Numbered from the stretch's first letter, positions 14,877-24,219 are shown. The stretch is DNA of 51,252 nucleotides from DTU032 sp964346175 (GCA_964346175.1 CAYFTG010000009.1:1-51252); one strand, 5' to 3'. Made by a program: numbers and translations. Notes: generated by a model not told the origin, from the letters alone.

Positions 14877-17324
14877 CTATTCCGGCTTTTCCTTCTCTAT
14901 TAGTGCTAAGTTCAGCACGTCGTCCATGTGGTCGACTAAACTGAACTCAAGTTTTTCCTTGACACTCGCAGGAATGTCCGCTAAATCGCGCTCGTTCTCC
15001 TTTGGCAAGAGCACATGTTCTATCTGGGCTCGTGCCGCTGCGACCGCTTTTTCCTTCAGACCGCCGATGGGCAAAATGCGACCACGCAGAGTAACTTCGC
15101 CGGTCATGGCAATATTGTGCCTGACTGCGCGACCCGTCAGGGCTGATGCTAGAGCTGTCGCCAGAGTAATCCCTGCCGAAGGTCCGTCCTTGGGGATTGC
15201 ACCCGCAGGAACATGGATATGAATGTCTTGGCCTCGGGTTTTCTCCGGATTAATACCGAGATCTTCAGCGCGGCTGAGTATATATGTCAGTGCAGCTTGG
15301 GCTGACTCTTTCATTACATCGCCTAGTTTTCCTGTCAAAAGCAGCTCTCCCTTGCCCGGCATCACATTGACTTCCACCGTCAGTGTGTCGCCACCGGCCC
15401 AAGTCCAGGCCAGACCGGTAGCTACTCCTACCTGATCGGTCTTTTCTGCCATATCATAAGTGAAGCGAGGATTGCCGAGCAAATCGTGGACTTTGTTGAC
15501 TGTAACTGTCAGGGAAGATTCGCCTTTTTCCGCTATAGAGACGGCAGCTCGTCTGCAGAGATGAGAGATTTCACGTTCCAGCTGACGCACACCGGCCTCG
15601 GCCGTATAACCTTGAATGATTTTGGCTATTGCCGGGCGTCTGATACTCAGCTCTTTCCCGGTGAGTCCATGACGTTTGCGGGCACGAGGTATCAGGTGCC
15701 GCACAGCAATTTCTATCTTTTCGGCCTCTGTGTAGCCGGATAATTCTATGATTTCCATACGATCGAGCAGTGGGCCCGGGATGGTGTCGGTTGTGTTGGC
15801 TGTAGTTATGAAGAGCACTTTTGAGAGGTCATAGGGAATTTCAACGTAATGATCGCGGAAGCTGTTGTTTTGCTCGGGATCAAGCACTTCCAACAAGGCT
15901 GAAGACGGATCTCCTCGGAAATCATCGCCTAATTTATCCACCTCGTCCAGCAGGAAAAGTGGATTGTCTGTTTCCACTTGACGAATGCCTTGGATAATGC
16001 GACCGGGCATGGATCCGATGTAAGTACGACGGTGCCCGCGAATTTCCGCCTCGTCTCGTATACCGCCAAGTGATACGCGGATATAACGGCGTCCTACAGC
16101 TTCAGCTATGGCACGAGCGATAGAGGTTTTACCTGTTCCGGGAGGGCCAACAAAACAGAGGATGGGCCCGCGTAATTTATGGTCACTCCCCTTCTCGACC
16201 TGCAACTTGTGCACAGCGAGGTGTTCCATGATCCGTTCTTTTACTTTACTCATGCCGTAATGATCGCGCTCAAGGATTTTCCGGGCAAGTTTTAAATCGT
16301 ATTCTTCTTTATCTTGGCGCCCAAAAGGCAGCTCCAATAAAGTTTCCAGCCAAGTACGCTGCGTAGCGTATTCCGGAAAATGGGTCGGCATACGGCTTAA
16401 GCGATCCAGCTCTTTACTAAGCTTTGGCTTGTGCTCTTCGGGGATGCCGGATTCTTCGAGTTTTTGTCTCAGGGCATCAATTTCGTTGACGCTATCGGCC
16501 TCATCGCCCAATTCCTCCTGAATGGCTCGTACCTGCTCGCGCAGATAGTATTCTTTTTGATTTTTATCTAATTTGAACTGAACTTCAGCTGTGATTTTTT
16601 GTTCTAATTCCGCCAGTTGAATTTCACGCTGCAAGTAATTGATGATTAAGCGCACACGCTCTACGACTGAGGAGGTCTGTAAGAGAGTCTGCTGCTCAGT
16701 CATGCTGATGCGCAGTTGTCCCGCAACCAGATCGGCGGCCTTGCCGACATCCGTTTCGTTCAGAATCAAAGTCACTGCATCAGGGGCTACGTGTTCCGTC
16801 AAGCTGGCGTAAGTCTGGAAATGAGACCCCATAACGCGACCGGCTGCAGTGAGCTTGGGCGTGTCTTGAACATCTTCGTCCGGGAGGGCCGTGTAATCGA
16901 CTTCATAGAAGGATTTGACCTGCGTGTAGGCATCAATCTTGACACGTTCCAGTCCGTAAACCAGCACTTTAAAGCTGTCATCAGGGAGCTCGAGTATCTG
17001 CCTCACCACGGCTCTGGTGCCGACGTCGTATATATCTTCGGGCTCGGGATGCAGATCTTCTACTCTTTTCTGCCCGGCCAAAATTAACTCATTATCATTT
17101 TCCATGGCTTCCTGAAGAGCCAAAATCGAGCGTTCGCGCCCCACATCAAAGGAGAGCAAAACATTGGGATAAATAACAACACCACGTAGAGGTAGGAGTG
17201 GCAAATTACCCATCTTGTCCCAGATTAGATGATCTGTTTTTTCGGAAGATTCTGCTGTATTCACTTCTTTACCGTCTTCTACCGGTTTATCCTTTGCTTC
17301 TACTTTTTTATCCTCGTAAGTCAT
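14877..17324 (-). CDS. lon: ATP-dependent protease La
   Basis: Lon degrades misfolded and regulatory proteins. The 815-residue protein has the N-terminal substrate domain (LPLLPLRGVVIYPNV), an AAA+ module with Walker A GPPGTGKTS, and the C-terminal serine-lysine protease domain with KDGPSAG (Ser716) and GGLKEKAVAA (Lys759). Before the LON domain is a charged extension of about 35 residues rich in Lys, Asp and Glu. ATG 17324 follows AGAGGAAAA. It lies between tuf (terminator between) and grdX, with no clear terminator before the grd promoter. The extended -10 TGCTAGAAT upstream suggests its own promoter, and no CIRCE element was seen. Confidence 0.97.
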   Translation of the reverse strand: MTYEDKKVEAKDKPVEDGKEVNTAESSEKTDHLIWDKMGNLPLLPLRGVVIYPNVLLSFDVGRERSILALQEAMENDNELILAGQKRVEDLHPEPEDIYDVGTRAVVRQILELPDDSFKVLVYGLERVKIDAYTQVKSFYEVDYTALPDEDVQDTPKLTAAGRVMGSHFQTYASLTEHVAPDAVTLILNETDVGKAADLVAGQLRISMTEQQTLLQTSSVVERVRLIINYLQREIQLAELEQKITAEVQFKLDKNQKEYYLREQVRAIQEELGDEADSVNEIDALRQKLEESGIPEEHKPKLSKELDRLSRMPTHFPEYATQRTWLETLLELPFGRQDKEEYDLKLARKILERDHYGMSKVKERIMEHLAVHKLQVEKGSDHKLRGPILCFVGPPGTGKTSIARAIAEAVGRRYIRVSLGGIRDEAEIRGHRRTYIGSMPGRIIQGIRQVETDNPLFLLDEVDKLGDDFRGDPSSALLEVLDPEQNNSFRDHYVEIPYDLSKVLFITTANTTDTIPGPLLDRMEIIELSGYTEAEKIEIAVRHLIPRARKRHGLTGKELSIRRPAIAKIIQGYTAEAGVRQLEREISHLCRRAAVSIAEKGESSLTVTVNKVHDLLGNPRFTYDMAEKTDQVGVATGLAWTWAGGDTLTVEVNVMPGKGELLLTGKLGDVMKESAQAALTYILSRAEDLGINPEKTRGQDIHIHVPAGAIPKDGPSAGITLATALASALTGRAVRHNIAMTGEVTLRGRILPIGGLKEKAVAAARAQIEHVLLPKENERDLADIPASVKEKLEFSLVDHMDDVLNLALIEKEKPE

Positions 17325-17351
17325 CAGTTTTCCTCTCTAACATTCACTGTC

Positions 17352-17360
17352 ATTCTAGCA
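17352..17360 (-). promoter_or_regulatory. extended -10 element of lon
   Basis: The minus strand reads TGCTAGAAT, an extended -10, 28 bp before the lon ATG. The region 17361-17480 otherwise shows nothing recognisable. Confidence 0.45.
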
Positions 17361-17480
17361 TCATATCAGGAAGTATCTAGTACAAATGAGACTTCTTTAT
17401 TTCGCTTCAGTTTTCTTCTTGGAAGTCTGGAATTCTTTAGAACAACAATAGCGGACAGAGCAAGTCCATTTGGTTTTCAC

Positions 17481-17517
17481 AAAAAACTGTCCCGTGAACG
17501 AGGCGCCCACGAGACAG
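17481..17517 (-). terminator. rho-independent terminator of the str operon
   Basis: On the minus strand CTGTCTCGTG pairs with CACGGGACAG (10 bp, one wobble), followed by TTTTTT. It lies 33 bp after the tuf stop and should end the rpsL-rpsG-fusA-tuf transcript. Confidence 0.88.
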
Positions 17518-17549
17518 TGTGTAAGACTATTCAGCTTATAGTGTCAAGC

Positions 17550-18752
17550 TTATTCAGCAACTGCAATAACAGTTCCTGATCCGACTGTACGGCCACCCTC
17601 GCGGATAGCAAACTTCAGTCCGGTTTCAATGGCGATCGGTGTGATCAGCTCAACTGAAATTTCGACGTGGTCACCAGGCATGGTCATTTCCTTATCTTCA
17701 GGCAAGGTAATGACACCGGTTACGTCGGTTGTACGGAAATAAAACTGAGGACGATAGCCATCAAAGAAAGGCTTATGTCTTCCGCCTTCGTCCTTGGTTA
17801 GAACGTAGACCTGACCCTTAAACTTGGTGTGAGGATTGATGGAGCCGGGCTTGGCAATTACCTGACCACGCTGGACGTCATCACGCTCAATACCACGGAG
17901 CAGGAGGCCGACGTTATCGCCAGCTTCTGCGCTGTCCATGTACTTACGGAACATTTCGATTCCGGTAACTACTGTGTTTTCTGCTTCGTCTTGCAAGCCA
18001 ACGATCTCAACCTTATCGTTCAGGTTGACGGTACCGCGGTCAATACGACCGGTTACAACTGTACCACGACCTGTGATTGTGAAAACGTCTTCAACAGGCA
18101 AGAGGAAAGGCAGATCTGTAGGACGTTCCGGAGTAGGAATAAAGCTGTCAACGGCTTCCATGAGCTCGAGGATAGGCTGATATTCGGGAGCGCTTTGGTC
18201 TGTGCTGTCTGACTCCAGAGCCTTGAGGGCTGAGCCACGGATAATAGGTGTGTCATCTCCCGGGAATTCGTACTCATCCAGAAGTTCGCGGATTTCCATT
18301 TCGACGAGCTCGAGAAGTTCTTCGTCGTCAACCTGGTCGGTTTTGTTCATGAAAACAACAACGGCGGGTACGCCAACCTGACGGGCGAGCAGGATGTGCT
18401 CACGGGTCTGGGGCATCGGGCCGTCTGCAGCTGAAACGACGAGGATTGCTCCGTCCATCTGAGCTGCGCCTGTGATCATGTTTTTGATATAGTCGGCGTG
18501 ACCTGGGCAGTCTACGTGTGCGTAGTGGCGGTTGTCTGTCTCGTATTCAACGTGAGAGGCGCTGATTGTGATTCCACGAGCGCGCTCTTCCGGCGCTTTG
18601 TCGATATTAGCATAATCAGTATAGTTCGCCAGACCAGAACCAGCCAAAACCTTTGTAATTGCTGCGGTCAATGTTGTTTTACCGTGGTCAACGTGGCCAA
18701 TTGTTCCGACGTTGACGTGGGGTTTGGTTCTTTCAAATCTTTCTTTTCCCAT
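17550..18752 (-). CDS. tuf: elongation factor Tu
   Basis: EF-Tu brings aminoacyl-tRNA to the ribosome. The 400-residue protein has G1 GHVDHGKT (19-26), switch II DCPGHADY and G4 NKTD, with three intact domains ending GSGTVIAVAE. It is the last gene of the str operon (rpsL, rpsG, fusA, tuf). An additional tuf promoter appears in the 117-bp fusA-tuf gap. The length is as expected and only one tuf copy is seen in the window. Confidence 0.98.
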   Translation of the reverse strand: MGKERFERTKPHVNVGTIGHVDHGKTTLTAAITKVLAGSGLANYTDYANIDKAPEERARGITISASHVEYETDNRHYAHVDCPGHADYIKNMITGAAQMDGAILVVSAADGPMPQTREHILLARQVGVPAVVVFMNKTDQVDDEELLELVEMEIRELLDEYEFPGDDTPIIRGSALKALESDSTDQSAPEYQPILELMEAVDSFIPTPERPTDLPFLLPVEDVFTITGRGTVVTGRIDRGTVNLNDKVEIVGLQDEAENTVVTGIEMFRKYMDSAEAGDNVGLLLRGIERDDVQRGQVIAKPGSINPHTKFKGQVYVLTKDEGGRHKPFFDGYRPQFYFRTTDVTGVITLPEDKEMTMPGDHVEISVELITPIAIETGLKFAIREGGRTVGSGTVIAVAE

Positions 18753-18819
18753 TCAGAGTTCCTCCTGAGTAACTAATGCTTGGTACGTATCGCCTATCTA
18801 AAAAACGACACGTATTTTC

Positions 18820-18847
18820 ATTTTACACAAAACTTTCTTTTTTACAA
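18820..18847 (-). promoter_or_regulatory. internal promoter upstream of tuf
   Basis: The minus strand has TTGTAA (18847-18842), a 16-bp spacer and TAAAAT (18825-18820), 67 bp before the tuf ATG. A 7-bp ATAAGAG/CTCTTAT hairpin spans the fusA stop just upstream. This would allow extra EF-Tu synthesis. Confidence 0.5.
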
Positions 18848-18869
18848 ATTATAAGAGACAAATTAGCTC

Positions 18870-20939
18870 TTATCTTTTAACAATTTTTTCATGAACGCTT
18901 GCGGGCACCTGTTCAAAGTGACTGATCTGCATTGTAAATACACCGCGGCCTTGAGTTCTTGAACGTAGCGCCGTAGCATAACCAAACATTTCAGATAAAG
19001 GAACGAAGGCATGAACCTTCTGGATATTATTTTCTTGATCCATTCCCTGTATTTGCCCACGTCTGGAACTGATGTCACCGAGAACGTCACCCAAGTATTC
19101 GACGGGTACAATAACGTCCACCTGCATGACAGGCTCCATAAGAATAGGCTTCGCCCTGTTCACAGCATCGCGCAAGGCCATCGAACCTGCGATGCGGAAA
19201 GCAACTTCCGATGAGTCTACTTCATGATAAGAACCATCGCGCAGACTCACTTTAATGTCGACAATGGGGTAACCCGCAATAGTGCCACCCTGCATGGCTT
19301 CAACGATTCCTTCCTCAACAGGCTTGATAAACTGCTTCGGAATCACGCCGCCGACCGTCTTGTCCTCAAAGACAAAGCCTTCGCCGGCTTCTAAGGGTTC
19401 GATCTCAATAACTGCATGACCGTATTGGCCGTGGCCTCCGGTTTGACGGACGAAACGTCCGTCTCCTGTAGCTGTCTGTGTGATTGTTTCCCTATAGGCA
19501 ACCTGCGGCATTCCGACATTAGCCTCAACCTTAAACTCTCTGAACAAGCGGTCGACGATGATGTCCAGGTGCAATTCACCCATACCGGAAATAATAATCT
19601 GACCGGTCTCTTCGTCTGTCCGAGTCTTAAAGGTAGGATCTTCATCAGCTAATTTCGCTAGGGCCGCAGTCATCTTGTCTTGGCTGGCCTTTGATTTCGG
19701 CTCAACTGCGACGGAGATAACTGGCTCCGGGAAATCCATGCTCTCTAAGACGATCGGAGCTTGCTCAAAGCAGAGTGTGTCACCTGTGGAGGTGTTTTTC
19801 AGACCTACCACGGCGGCAATGTCACCCGCATAAACTTCGCCAACGTCTTCGCGGTGATTGGCGTGCATCAAGAGGATGCGACCAACACGCTCACGTTTGT
19901 CTTTGCTTGCATTCAAAACATAGCTGCCGGCTTTCAAGGTACCGCTATAAACGCGGAAGAAGCACAGTTTACCGACATATTCGTCCGTCATCACTTTAAA
20001 AGCTAAAGCTGAGAACGGAGCGTCATCGTCGGCAGGGCGCTCTTCCTCTTCCTCTGTCTTGGGGTTAATACCCTTGATGGGAGGAATGTCGAGCGGTGAA
20101 GGCAGGTAGTCAACCATTGCATCCAACATCATTTGAACGCCTTTGTTCTTGTAAGAAGAACCACATGTAACCGGAATGATGTCCAAGTTGATTGTCGCTG
20201 TGCGCAAGCCGCGCTTCAGCTCGTCAACAGAGATTTCCTCATCCATGAGGAATTTCTCCGTCAGCACATCATCCTGTTCACTGATTTTCTCCACCAAACG
20301 ATCGCGGTACTCCTGAGCCTGCGGAAGCAGCTCTTCAGGAATATCGGTTTCGGTTATGGTTTCGCCAAGATCATCTTCCAGGTAAAGTTCCGCCTTCATA
20401 CTGATCAGGTCAATAATGCCCTGAAAATTTTCTTCCTTACCAATTGGCAGCTGGATGGGCACGATGTTCGCGCCTAATCTTTCGCGCATGGAATCTAAAG
20501 CACGGAAAAAATCGGCTCCGGTCATATCCATTTTATTGACATAGACGAGACGCGGGACGCGATAATTGTCGGCTTGACGCCATACAGTTTCGGTTTGCGG
20601 TTCACATCCACTTTTGGCACACAAAACTGTTACTGCACCATCGAGCACGCGTAAGCTGCGCTCTACTTCTACAGTAAAGTCAACATGACCGGGAGTATCA
20701 ATGATATTGATACGGTGACCTCTCCATTGCGCTGTTGTAGCAGCGGACTGGATCGTTATTCCGCGCTCCTGTTCTTGCTCCATCCAATCCATCGTTGTCG
20801 TTCCCTCGTGGGTCTCGCCCAAACGATGGATGCGTCCGGTGTAGTAGAGGATGCGCTCCGTTGTAGTTGTTTTGCCGGCATCAATATGAGCCATGATGCC
20901 GATATTTCTTGTATTTTCAAGTGAAAATTCACGAGACAT
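18870..20939 (-). CDS. fusA: elongation factor G
   Basis: EF-G catalyses ribosomal translocation. The 689-residue protein has G1 AHIDAGKT (17-24), the switch region with EQERGITIQ, the DTPGHVDF motif and NKMD. Domain IV is present (HGQYGHAVIEIEPLE and GGVIPKQFIKPVEEG), as is the EF-G domain V end (FEQVPASVHEKIV). It sits 62 bp after rpsG in the str operon. The residues after switch I are EGTTTMDW rather than the common EGASQMDW, a mild sequence variant. Confidence 0.97.
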   Translation of the reverse strand: MSREFSLENTRNIGIMAHIDAGKTTTTERILYYTGRIHRLGETHEGTTTMDWMEQEQERGITIQSAATTAQWRGHRINIIDTPGHVDFTVEVERSLRVLDGAVTVLCAKSGCEPQTETVWRQADNYRVPRLVYVNKMDMTGADFFRALDSMRERLGANIVPIQLPIGKEENFQGIIDLISMKAELYLEDDLGETITETDIPEELLPQAQEYRDRLVEKISEQDDVLTEKFLMDEEISVDELKRGLRTATINLDIIPVTCGSSYKNKGVQMMLDAMVDYLPSPLDIPPIKGINPKTEEEEERPADDDAPFSALAFKVMTDEYVGKLCFFRVYSGTLKAGSYVLNASKDKRERVGRILLMHANHREDVGEVYAGDIAAVVGLKNTSTGDTLCFEQAPIVLESMDFPEPVISVAVEPKSKASQDKMTAALAKLADEDPTFKTRTDEETGQIIISGMGELHLDIIVDRLFREFKVEANVGMPQVAYRETITQTATGDGRFVRQTGGHGQYGHAVIEIEPLEAGEGFVFEDKTVGGVIPKQFIKPVEEGIVEAMQGGTIAGYPIVDIKVSLRDGSYHEVDSSEVAFRIAGSMALRDAVNRAKPILMEPVMQVDVIVPVEYLGDVLGDISSRRGQIQGMDQENNIQKVHAFVPLSEMFGYATALRSRTQGRGVFTMQISHFEQVPASVHEKIVKR

Positions 20940-21001
20940 AACTCGTCAACTCCTTATGTGTCCGCCATTTCCTTGTGCGCGAATTACTTATATTCAAACA
21001 C

Positions 21002-21472
21002 TTACCAGCGGTAGTGTGCAAACGCACGGTTTGCTTCTGCAATGCGGTGAATTTCTTCTTTGCGCTTGAAAGCGGCTCCATTGCCGTTTATTGCGTCAAG
21101 CAACTCATTGGCCAAACGTTCCTTCATGGTACGTTCGTTACGCTTTCTTGCTGCATCGACGATCCAACGCAGAGCTAATGTTTGGCGACGATCAGGTCGC
21201 ACTTCTATCGGTACTTGATAGTTTGAGCCGCCGACACGACGAGCTTTAACCTCAAGCACAGGCATTACGCTATCTAAAGCTTTTTCGAAGACTTCGAGTG
21301 GATTCTGTCCTGACCGTTCCTCGATAAGATCAAAAGCATCATAGACAATGCGCTGAGCTAACTGCTTCTTGCCGTCAAGCATTACGTTATTAACGAGCTT
21401 GGCGACGCGCTTGTCATGATAAACGGGATCGGGCAAAACTTCTCTCTTAGGTACATGACCTTTCCTTGGCAT
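21002..21472 (-). CDS. rpsG: 30S ribosomal protein S7
   Basis: S7 nucleates the 30S head. The 156-residue protein begins MPRKGHVPKREVLPDPVYHD and ends FAHYRW, as expected for the family. ATG 21472 follows AAGGAGGGAAGGA. It lies 139 bp after rpsL across a hairpin-containing spacer, which in Escherichia coli is where S7 represses its own operon; a similar control here is inference. Confidence 0.98.
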   Translation of the reverse strand: MPRKGHVPKREVLPDPVYHDKRVAKLVNNVMLDGKKQLAQRIVYDAFDLIEERSGQNPLEVFEKALDSVMPVLEVKARRVGGSNYQVPIEVRPDRRQTLALRWIVDAARKRNERTMKERLANELLDAINGNGAAFKRKEEIHRIAEANRAFAHYRW

Positions 21473-21489
21473 CTTCCTTCCCTCCTTTC

Positions 21490-21519
21490 ATGATTATGCG
21501 GGTTTCTTCCCGAAATCAT
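21490..21519 (-). promoter_or_regulatory. hairpin in the rpsL-rpsG spacer just before the rpsG ribosome binding site
   Basis: Outer arms ATGAT (21490-21494) and ATCAT (21515-21519) and inner arms CGGG (21499-21502) and CCCG (21509-21512) form a bipartite stem with an internal loop and a 6-nt apical loop. It stands next to the rpsG Shine-Dalgarno, a fitting position for S7 autoregulation. Confidence 0.45.
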
Positions 21520-21611
21520 AGGTACTCACGATATGGACACGTGTCATGCTTTTAGAACAGGCCTAATGAAAGGCGTGCACTGATGGCATGTTTTATCCAA
21601 CCGCTGGCGTA

Positions 21612-22037
21612 CTATCTGGTCTTTGCGACCTTTGGCTTCTTCGTACCATATTTTGAGCGACTCTGTTTACGATCGGTAACACCGGCCGTATCGAGAGTTC
21701 CCCGAACAACATGATAGCGAACACCAGGTAAGTCTCTAACACGTCCTCCGCGGATCAAAACGACACTATGCTCTTGCAAGTTATGTCCTTCGCCCGGAAT
21801 ATATGCGTAGACTTCGTACTGGTTCGTTAGACGGACACGAGCTACTTTACGCAAAGCCGAGTTCGGCTTCTTCGGCGTTGTTGTTCTTACAACGGTACAC
21901 ACGCCACGTTTGTGCGGTGACGGATACTTGGTAGTTCTCTTCTTAAGTGAGTTCAGACCATACTGCAGTGCAGGTACGTCTGTCTTCGACTTCTTTGATT
22001 TCCGTCCTTTTCTGACCAACTGGTTGAATGTAGGCAT
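21612..22037 (-). CDS. rpsL: 30S ribosomal protein S12
   Basis: S12 functions in decoding. ATG 22037 is chosen because MPTFNQLVRKGR is the family N-terminus and follows the ribosome binding site GGAAGGAGGTG; the open frame extends 57 bp further without a signal. The product has 141 residues and carries the insertion after PALQ that is typical of Gram-positive S12 proteins. The streptomycin-contact motif TTTPKKPNSALRK is wild type. It heads the str operon, with divergent cysK upstream instead of rpoBC. Confidence 0.98.
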   Translation of the reverse strand: MPTFNQLVRKGRKSKKSKTDVPALQYGLNSLKKRTTKYPSPHKRGVCTVVRTTTPKKPNSALRKVARVRLTNQYEVYAYIPGEGHNLQEHSVVLIRGGRVRDLPGVRYHVVRGTLDTAGVTDRKQSRSKYGTKKPKVAKTR

Positions 22038-22064
22038 CAACACACCTCCTTCCCAAAATTTTCT

Positions 22065-22089
22065 CAAAAAAACCGCCCACAAAGGGGCA
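22065..22089 (-). terminator. attenuator-like terminator in the rpsL leader
   Basis: On the minus strand TTGCCC (22089-22084) pairs with GGGCGG (22077-22072; two G-T wobbles) and is followed by seven T residues (22071-22065), directly upstream of the rpsL ribosome binding site. A terminator inside the leader implies premature-termination control of the str operon. Confidence 0.5.
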
Positions 22090-22171
22090 ACCAATTAAAT
22101 ACTATATCAGGAATCGAATTCCCTGTCTAGTTGTTGCTTGGAATTACCGCAGTGGAGATTGCTAGGTAACT

Positions 22172-22180
22172 ATTGTATCA
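22172..22180 (-). promoter_or_regulatory. extended -10 promoter of the str operon
   Basis: The minus strand reads TGATACAAT, a good extended -10. It lies about 135 bp upstream of the rpsL ATG, leaving a leader of roughly 130 nt that contains the attenuator-like hairpin. Confidence 0.5.
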
Positions 22181-22249
22181 AATAACAAGTCATAAAGACA
22201 GCTTCTCGTATAGAATCTTCTCTAGAAACGGAAGCAAGGAGTAGTTTTT

Positions 22250-23191
22250 ATGGAGAAATTTAATTATATGTCATCGTTCGAAGAACTGGTCAATAACACC
22301 CCTCTTTATCATCCTAAACGCTGGTTGCAGAAGAAGGGCTTTCCCGAAGCAAAATTGTTCGTGAAGCTCGAATCCTTCAACCCCAGCGGCTCAGTCAAAG
22401 ACAGAGCTGCTCTCGGAATGATACTTGATTTAGAGGAAAGAGGGCTTTTAAAAGCCGGAGGAACCATCATCGAGCCTACCTCCGGCAATACTGGCATCGG
22501 TGTAGCGGCTATTGCTGCAGCTCGGGGATACCAAGCAATCATCACTTTACCCGACTCTATGACTGTGGAGAGGCGCAATCTCTTAAAGGCTTACGGCGCC
22601 AAATTAGTTCTTACCCCCGGTGCGGACGGCATGAAGGGCGCTATCAGTAAGGCCCAGAGTCTGCTGGAAGAAATCCCCGGGTCAGTCACACTCGGCCAAT
22701 TCGTCAATGAGGCCAACCCGAGATATCACGAGAAGACGACCGGAGCCGAGATCTGGCGCGACTGCCCGGAGATTGATGTCTTCGTCAGCGGCGTAGGTAC
22801 GGGCGGTACCCTTACAGGCGTGGCGCGTGCGATCCGCAAACATAAGGACGCGCTGGAAGTAATCGCTGTTGAACCGGACACCTCCCCTGTTCTTTCCGGC
22901 GGGCCCGCCGGAAAGCATGGCATTCAGGGAATCGGAGCCGGTTTCATTCCGGAAATATTAGATTTGGAGCAGGTGGATAGAGTTCTGCAGGTGAAGCAAG
23001 CTGCCGCTGGCGAAGCGACGCGTGAGTTTGCGCAGAGCGAAGGGCTCTTGCTGGGCATTTCCAGCGGGGCAGCTCTGGCGGCATGCTTCGAACTGTTGCA
23101 AGATCCTAGTTACACAGGCAAGACTATCGTCACCGTTTTACCTGATTCAGGCGATCGCTATCTGTCAACGGGAGTTTTTGATCAGGAGTAG
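22250..23191 (+). CDS. cysK: cysteine synthase (O-acetylserine sulfhydrylase)
   Basis: CysK makes cysteine from O-acetylserine and sulfide. The 313-residue PLP enzyme has the lysine motif NPSGSVKDRAAL (Lys50), the acetylserine-binding loop EPTSGNTGIG and the glycine-rich VSGVGTGGTLTGVAR. The start ATG 22250 has AAGGAG upstream. cysE follows after 13 bp, so the pair makes cysteine from serine. Cysteine is also a likely source of S and Se for the desulfurase in the selenium region. No T-box or SAM riboswitch is visible in the 212-bp divergent spacer to rpsL. Confidence 0.97.
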   Translation: MEKFNYMSSFEELVNNTPLYHPKRWLQKKGFPEAKLFVKLESFNPSGSVKDRAALGMILDLEERGLLKAGGTIIEPTSGNTGIGVAAIAAARGYQAIITLPDSMTVERRNLLKAYGAKLVLTPGADGMKGAISKAQSLLEEIPGSVTLGQFVNEANPRYHEKTTGAEIWRDCPEIDVFVSGVGTGGTLTGVARAIRKHKDALEVIAVEPDTSPVLSGGPAGKHGIQGIGAGFIPEILDLEQVDRVLQVKQAAAGEATREFAQSEGLLLGISSGAALAACFELLQDPSYTGKTIVTVLPDSGDRYLSTGVFDQE

Positions 23192-23204
23192 CAAGGAAGT
23201 ATAT

Positions 23205-24185
23205 ATGTTAGATCCCTCAGTCATTAATGAAATTAAAAAAGGTTTCCACAAAAACCGTCAAGAGAATCCCCTGCTCTTGCAATCCGAACGCAGCATCCCG
23301 GAACTACAGGTCGTTATCGAGATAATGCGTTCCCTGCGCAGCGTGATTTTTCCCGGTTTTTACAGCAAGGAGATTAGTTTCTTTCGGCCGTTGAGCACGA
23401 ACTTCTCGGCTACTTTGAACCAAATCAACTGTGCGCTGACGGAGCAGATTGTTCTGGCTTTCCGCTCGGAAAACAGGGCGGATTATTCTGATGATGAGGG
23501 CATACGTAAGGCTTCTGCCATTAGTGCGGATTTCATGAAAAGACTGCCGCGCATACAGGAAAAGTTGCTCTTGGATATTGAGGCTATCTTCTTTGGCGAT
23601 CCTGCCGCCAAGAGTAGGGCTGAGATCTTGATTTCATATCCCAGCATTCAGTCGATTTTTATCTATCGTCTCGCGCACGAACTCTGGGAGGCAAAAGTTC
23701 CTGTTTTGCCGCGCATGATGACTGAATATGCTCATCGGATTACCGGTATTGAGATTCATCCGGGTGCTCAAATTGGCGAATCGTTCTTTATTGATCATGG
23801 TACCGGAGTAGTTATCGGCGAAACGGCAGTGATCGGAGACCACGTAAAGATCTATCAGGGCGTTACGCTTGGCGCCAGATCTTTGAGCGATGGCAGGAAG
23901 TTAGCTAATATTAAGAGACATCCTACGATTGAGGACTATGTCACTTTGTATGCCAACAGTACAGTTCTCGGAGGTGATACCGTGATCGGTGCTCATTCAG
24001 TTATCGGAGGTGGTGCGTTTATAACTAAGTCCATACCTCGTTGCACCAGCGTTATGGTGCGGGCCTCCGAATTGAGCATGAGACAGAATAGCGACTGCAA
24101 GAATGAAGACTGCGATCATAGTGTGCAATGGGATGGTTGCTACGAGGACTGCGACAGCGATTGTGTCATTAGCTCCGAGGATTGA
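23205..24185 (+). CDS. cysE: serine O-acetyltransferase with Cys/Asp-rich C-terminal tail
   Basis: It transfers acetyl from acetyl-CoA to serine. The product has 326 residues from ATG 23205 (GCAAGGAAG upstream); the open frame extends upstream within cysK and is not used. The N-terminal helical region (about 1-170) is of the long form, followed by a left-handed beta-helix acyltransferase domain with the catalytic HGTGVVIGETAVIGD motif. After the hexapeptide repeats the C-terminus has five cysteines (298, 303, 312, 316, 320) among Asp and Glu residues; the last three are spaced C-x3-C-x3-C. This tail is not part of the usual fold and may bind metal or act as a thiol sensor. It is downstream of cysK by 13 bp. 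Confidence 0.92.
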   Translation: MLDPSVINEIKKGFHKNRQENPLLLQSERSIPELQVVIEIMRSLRSVIFPGFYSKEISFFRPLSTNFSATLNQINCALTEQIVLAFRSENRADYSDDEGIRKASAISADFMKRLPRIQEKLLLDIEAIFFGDPAAKSRAEILISYPSIQSIFIYRLAHELWEAKVPVLPRMMTEYAHRITGIEIHPGAQIGESFFIDHGTGVVIGETAVIGDHVKIYQGVTLGARSLSDGRKLANIKRHPTIEDYVTLYANSTVLGGDTVIGAHSVIGGGAFITKSIPRCTSVMVRASELSMRQNSDCKNEDCDHSVQWDGCYEDCDSDCVISSED

Positions 24186-24219
24186 CCGCTATTGACAGCT
24201 AGGTTGATTATGGTGCCAC

